From positions 126,001-136,549 of the forward strand of contig JAAOMT010000638.1 in NCBI GenBank assembly GCA_016748015.1: a DNA stretch of 10,549 bases. Reading direction: 5' to 3'. This document shows, one piece after another, positions 6,899 through 10,549 of this stretch; the stretch's first letter is position 1; every line of letters starts with the position of its first letter. The notes below the pieces were generated by a model, which was given only the letters and a program-made list of their open reading frames with translations, had not been told where the DNA came from and did no database searches. This stretch comes from Geosiphon pyriformis (taxonomy: Eukaryota; Glomeromycota; Glomeromycetes; Archaeosporales; Geosiphonaceae). Position numbers and translations under genes: made by a program.

Positions 6899-9520
6899 AT
6901 ATAAAAAAAAAGTAAAATAGAAAAATATTTTAAAGAGCTAATTATTTTAGAAAATATTGATATATTATTTTAATAAAAGATAAATTTATCATTATTACAA
7001 TTCTACTTTTTAATTTTATATTGATTTTATATTTAATAATTCTAATTTAAAAATTTTAATATTTATATTTTATTACTATAATTTGTAATTATTTTACTAT
7101 ATTAAATAAGTATTTATAATAATTTTGCAAAATATAAACTAAATTTTTAGTGTTTGTATTTAAAATTATAATAAAATAGTATACTAAAACAAAAAATAAT
7201 AAATAAAACATTATATAAATAAAATAAAAATAATAATTTCACTTACTTTTTAAAGTGGTTTCAATATAATAACTAAGATTTTAATAATATTTATAAACAA
7301 TATTCTTGTATATATATGATAATTAATATATGATAATAATAAAATTTTATTATTTTAATAATATTATTATTTGGTAAATTATTATACTTATTTATTAATA
7401 AATTACATAATTAATATTTTTTTTAAAAATATTGTTTTTTAATAATTTGCTATATGTTAAAGTGTTTTATTATTTTAGTTTTTCTATTAGATTATGATAT
7501 AATATATTTTTTAACTTAAAATTTTGATTCATTTTTATATTTTACAAAAGATCCAAAAAATATTTAAGATTAAATTGTTAATATTCAATAATTTCAAATT
7601 TTTTAAAATTTTAAAAGAACAAAAGTATTATTTGTACTATTATAGAATTAATATTTAAGTTTTTAAAATATTGAGTATTTTTTCAAACATAAATTTATTT
7701 ATATATTATTGCAAATTTAATGTAATTTATTATATATTAAACTATATTATAATAATAAATTTTAATAAAATATTAATACTAATATATTAATATATAAAAC
7801 ATAATATGTTGTTTATAAACTGTAAATTGTCAAAAATTTAGGTAATTACAGATTTTATAAATCAATTTATTGGACAAAGAAATAAGTATTTTTATTGCTT
7901 TTATTTATAGATATTTAGTAGTTATTAAAATTATAATGTATTTTGAAATAAAAACTTAATTGCAAGAAATTTTTTTAAAAATAAATTTAAAAGATCAATA
8001 CTAATATTTTTACAAATATCTTGAATAATTAAATAAATTTATATTCTATATACTTATTATTAAAATTTATAGTTGTTATATCAAACTATAAATTATTAAA
8101 AATAGATAATAAAAATTAAAATCATAAAAAATGTCATAATTAATTATTTATATAAACTTGGTTTTTTCTTAAATAAACTTAATTTGTAATAAAAAAATAT
8201 AGATAAGCAAAAATAATTTTTTTAAAAAGATGTATATTTTATAACATATCTTAAAATATAATCTAATTAAAGAGAATACCAGATATTTTAATCTTAAATT
8301 AAATAATAAAATACACAAAACTTTTGAAATTATTACTTTTACTTTTATATTAATTAAGAATTCAATTTTTGTTTAATTAATAATAATCATATTATAATAA
8401 TCAAATAAAATTGAAAAAATATATTATTTTAAATAAAATATGTTTTTTTTTAAACAAACTTCCAATTTTTAATGTTTAATAATAATTTTTTTTTGACTAT
8501 TATGTGTTATTTTTTTTTTATAATTATAACAAAACAAAAAATTAATTTATTAATAAAAATATAAATTTAATTATTTTTAACTACAAATATTAACAAATAT
8601 AAATTTACTTAATAATTTTATAATCTTGAATAAATTTTTTAATTTTTTTATTATTAAGAGCTTATATATACTATTTGTAAAAATAATAACAGTAAAAATA
8701 AAAAAAATTAATATTTTAAATATTTGCTTTATTAAATACTTTAAAAACAATAAAAACAACTTTTTTTTTAATCAATAATTAGAGTTATTTACAAAATAAT
8801 ACTATTTATCTACTTAAAATTCGAACTCTAAGAACTTATAACCATAATATTTATATGATTAATACTATTTTTTACAGATAAAAAAAGTTATTAGTAATAA
8901 AACAAAGCTTTAAAATAACTGAATACTTAATACTTATTAATAATAAACATAAAACTTATCTTTCTTTATCATAATTTATGGTTTTTTTATAAATTAAAAA
9001 TTATTTTTTCTATTGGTTGAGAATCTAATAAAATTTTTACAAATGACCAATAATAAGTTGAGTAAAGTTATAAACAACTAAACTTAACTTGATTTCTTAA
9101 AAATAAAAATTTTCCAAGTTAAATCTAAGCCAAATCAAAACTCGACTCGACTTAACTTATTAGAAGCCTTAATTAAAAATGTATTTTTTGAAAAAATAAC
9201 AAATTTCAACTACAAAAACATTTTGCAATAAAGATTTAAAACAATTCTAAACTTTTTAATAGAAGCAAGAATAAAACTATTTTAAATAAGACAAAAAAAA
9301 ATGTATAAAACACTTTTTTTAAGTATTAATTAAATTATAAAAATGTTTTGGTAATAAATTCCCAAGTTGATAAAAAATACTATTTAAAATTAACAAAGTA
9401 TTAAATAACAGATCTTATATCTTATAGAATTAATTTGATATAATATTAATAATTAATCTGTTTATAATATAAGAATTAAAAAGTATTACAAAAGACTTAA
9501 TTAGTTATTAATTATTCTAA
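6899..9520. other. AT-rich desert, no gene seen
   Basis: About 2.6 kb with no frame that stands out on either strand and no recognisable domain. Unlike the LTR element, A and T are fairly balanced between strands. A short minus-strand frame near 8577-8759 is low-complexity Ile/Lys/Leu/Phe sequence and is not supported as a gene. Possible small structures are ordinary AT palindromes near 7310-7380 and the inverted repeat at 9052-9161. This could be old repeat material decayed beyond recognition, or true intergenic DNA. Confidence 0.5.
9052..9161. repeat. Imperfect inverted repeat with CTCGA steps
   Basis: AATAAGTTGAGTAAAGTT (9052-9069) and ACTCGACTCGACTTAACTTA (from 9140) are related in inverted orientation: both arms read AATAAGTT-AGT inwards on their strand. 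Related AACTTAACTT and CCAAGTTAAA steps lie between them. The block has more C and G than its flanks. It may be a remnant of a small foldback element or of a degenerate pentamer repeat. Confidence 0.35.
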
Positions 9521-9600
9521 TACAGTCAGATTTTTATGAAAGAACACAGTTGGAACATGCAAATTATGTTCCATTTTAAAGGTGTTTTATTATAGAGTTT
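9521..9600. repeat. Transposon terminal repeat end with nested palindrome
   Basis: TA (9521-9522) is the likely target duplication and CAGTCAGATT starts the terminus at 9523. Inside, TGGAACAT and ATGTTCCA (9551-9573) form a perfect 8-bp inverted repeat with a 7-nt spacer. Around it, TATGAAAGAACAC (about 9535-9547) and GTGTTTTATTATA (about 9582-9594) form a weaker outer inverted pair. Such subterminal inverted motifs may be transposase-binding sites. The partner terminus cannot be compared because it is outside the window. Confidence 0.65.
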
Positions 9601-9657
9601 TATAATTATTATAAAATAAACTATATTTATTTATTAAATCAATCAATTATTATTATT

Positions 9658-9681
9658 AAAATATTGATTAATTGTTATCTG
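9658..9681 (-). other. PIP-box (PCNA-binding) motif at transposase C-terminus
   Basis: The last residues read QITINQYF followed by four Asn and the stop. This fits the PIP-box pattern Q-x-x-(I/L/M)-x-x-(aromatic)-(aromatic) exactly, with Gln at 9681-9679, Ile at 9672-9670, Tyr and Phe at 9663-9658. A PCNA-binding motif is known from the Drosophila pogo transposase; here binding is inferred only from the motif. Confidence 0.65.
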
Positions 9682-10179
9682 TTTTTTAGAATTTTCCTTC
9701 ATTTTTTCATATTCATATAATTTTTTTCTAAGTAAATTTTGGTTTTCTATACTAAAATTTTCTTCTGTTAATTGTTCTTCAAATTTAAATACCTTTTTTA
9801 ATGCTTCATATGCTTCTGTAATTGTAATTATAGCAGGTGGAGATTCTTCTAATTCTTCTTCCGAGTCATTAATTATATTGGTTTCAATTTGAGCATCAGC
9901 TAAAACCATATCTACAATTTCATTATCATTAAGAATATTTTCAGTTTTCAATAATTCATCAACTGCTACAGTATAATCTTCGAGATTTTTGACTAATTAT
10001 TGTGCACTTGATGGTAAATTGTTGAATATATCCATAGCAATTGATGTTTCGGATTCTTGAATTCTTGATTATAGAAAAAAATATCTGTTTTTTGCCAACA
10101 GTTTTGAATTGTAACAAGTGTTACTTGAAACCATGATTGAACAACATAATCAATTGCTTGTTTTATGTTTAATTTATTT

Positions 10180-10256
10180 CTAAAAAATAAATTAATATTA
10201 GATAAAATTATATAATATATAATGATAATAATACTGTATATATTATATTACTTAAC
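10180..10256 (-). other. Probable intron in the transposase gene
   Basis: The frame runs into AT-only sequence and a stop after NIEQ. A GTTAAGTA donor begins at 10256 and a pyrimidine-rich TTATTTTTTAG acceptor ends at 10180. Removing these 77 bases joins INIEQ in frame to NKLNIKQAIDYVV, which continues the domain without a stop. Size and borders fit fungal introns. The alternative is an AT-rich insertion or decay. Confidence 0.6.
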
Positions 10257-10549
10257 TGTTCAATATTAATTTTATGTTCAAATTGATGTAAAATATGTTG
10301 ACAATATAAATGCTTATATTTGCCTTTGAAAGATTTGATAATGCCAGCATCCATTGGTTGAAGATGTGATGTTGTATTTGGAGGAAAATAGTGCAAAGTA
10401 ATATTGGTTAATTGGAATGAATTTTCCCCGATTTGAGTATGATGAGAAGTTGCATTATCAACCAAAAGTAATATATGCCGATTTTGAATTCGAAAGCCTT
10501 CATTTATATATTTGAGCCATGCTTTCCATATATCTGAGCGCATCCATGC

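Larger units (their letters stand above)
9521..10549 (-). mobile_element. pogo/Tigger-like DNA transposon, one end (partial)
   Basis: The element enters from the right edge and ends at 9523. Its terminus reads CAGTC directly after a TA dinucleotide, as expected for the Tc1/mariner-pogo superfamily, which inserts at TA. The transposase stops 120 bp inside that end. The other terminal repeat and the transposase N-terminus (DNA-binding domains and first catalytic Asp) lie beyond the window. The sequence is much less decayed than the LTR element, with one frameshift and one stop in the visible part. Confidence 0.82.
9643..10549 (-). pseudogene. pogo/Tigger-like DDE transposase, C-terminal part, broken
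   Basis: DDE-superfamily endonuclease of the pogo/Tigger/CENP-B group, which cuts and joins transposon ends. The frame is open at the window edge (AWMRSDIWKAWL), so the N-terminus is missing. ILLLVDNATSHHT carries the second catalytic Asp (10459-10457). LHYFPPNTTSHLQPMDAGII carries the third (10351-10349), a DD35D spacing, followed by KSFKGKYKHLY. After a probable intron (10256-10180) the protein goes on with NKLNIKQAIDYVVQSWFQVT and TIQNCWQKTDIF, the usual helical region. A frameshift occurs between about 10066 and 10051, after which SIAMDIFNNLPSSAQ leads into an in-frame TAA at 9999-9997. From there an intact 117-codon end contains an acidic stretch (DSEEELEESPP) and finishes with QITINQYF, a PIP-box motif. 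The two lesions make this copy inactive unless corrected elsewhere. Confidence 0.85.

Noticed and set aside
7300-7400. AT palindromes and TAATAA-type repeats
   Set aside because: Expected by chance at this AT content; no stable GC-containing stem and no repeat period.
8577-8759. Minus-strand open frame of 60 codons rich in Ile, Phe, Lys
   Set aside because: The composition is what random AT-rich DNA gives. There are no neighbours or motifs supporting a gene, although a small membrane protein cannot be fully excluded.

Overview
The window looks like repeat-rich nuclear DNA of a eukaryote with a very AT-rich genome, most likely an arbuscular mycorrhizal fungus (Glomeromycotina; Rhizophagus/Gigaspora type). 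That placement is an inference from the extreme AT content, the mix of element families and the style of the decayed proteins. No host gene, RNA gene or CRISPR array is visible. All recognisable coding matter belongs to three transposable elements, all of them broken.

Region 1 (about 1-5084) is an old LTR retrotransposon on the minus strand. Two diverged direct repeats of about 350-375 bp (1-350 and 4708-5084) are its LTRs, and each carries a short 23-bp tandem array. Between them, reading leftwards, lie remnants of Gag (3540-3165), a dUTPase with all five signature motifs recognisable (2705-2335), a probable aspartic protease (2245-1940), reverse transcriptase (1890-1119), RNase H (1118-755) and a tail resembling the C-terminal part of integrase (687-355). 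This order matches a Ty3/gypsy-like Gag-Pol, with a dUTPase placed before the protease. The integrase core and the RT-RNase H tether are missing, and stops, frame changes and loss of catalytic Asp residues show the copy is dead.

Region 2 (5550-6886) is a 5'-truncated LINE on the plus strand, visibly richer in GC than its surroundings. It starts inside an RNase H domain, continues as one reading frame of about 400 codons broken by three stops, carries a C-x2-C-x7-H-x3-C zinc motif and ends in (TAAA)5. A near-perfect 13-bp target-site duplication may flank it.

Region 3 (6899-9520) is a 2.6-kb AT-rich stretch in which I find no gene. The only structure of note is a small inverted repeat with CTCGA steps at 9052-9161.

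Region 4 (9521-10549) is one end of a pogo/Tigger-like DNA transposon, read from the minus strand. It has the terminal inverted repeat end (CAGTC next to a TA target), a nested palindrome and the C-terminal two thirds or so of a DDE transposase, with a probable 77-bp intron, one frameshift, one stop and a canonical PCNA-binding PIP box at its C-terminus. The other end lies outside the window.

The three elements do not form a pathway. They record successive invasions, with the LTR element apparently the oldest and the LINE and DNA transposon younger.
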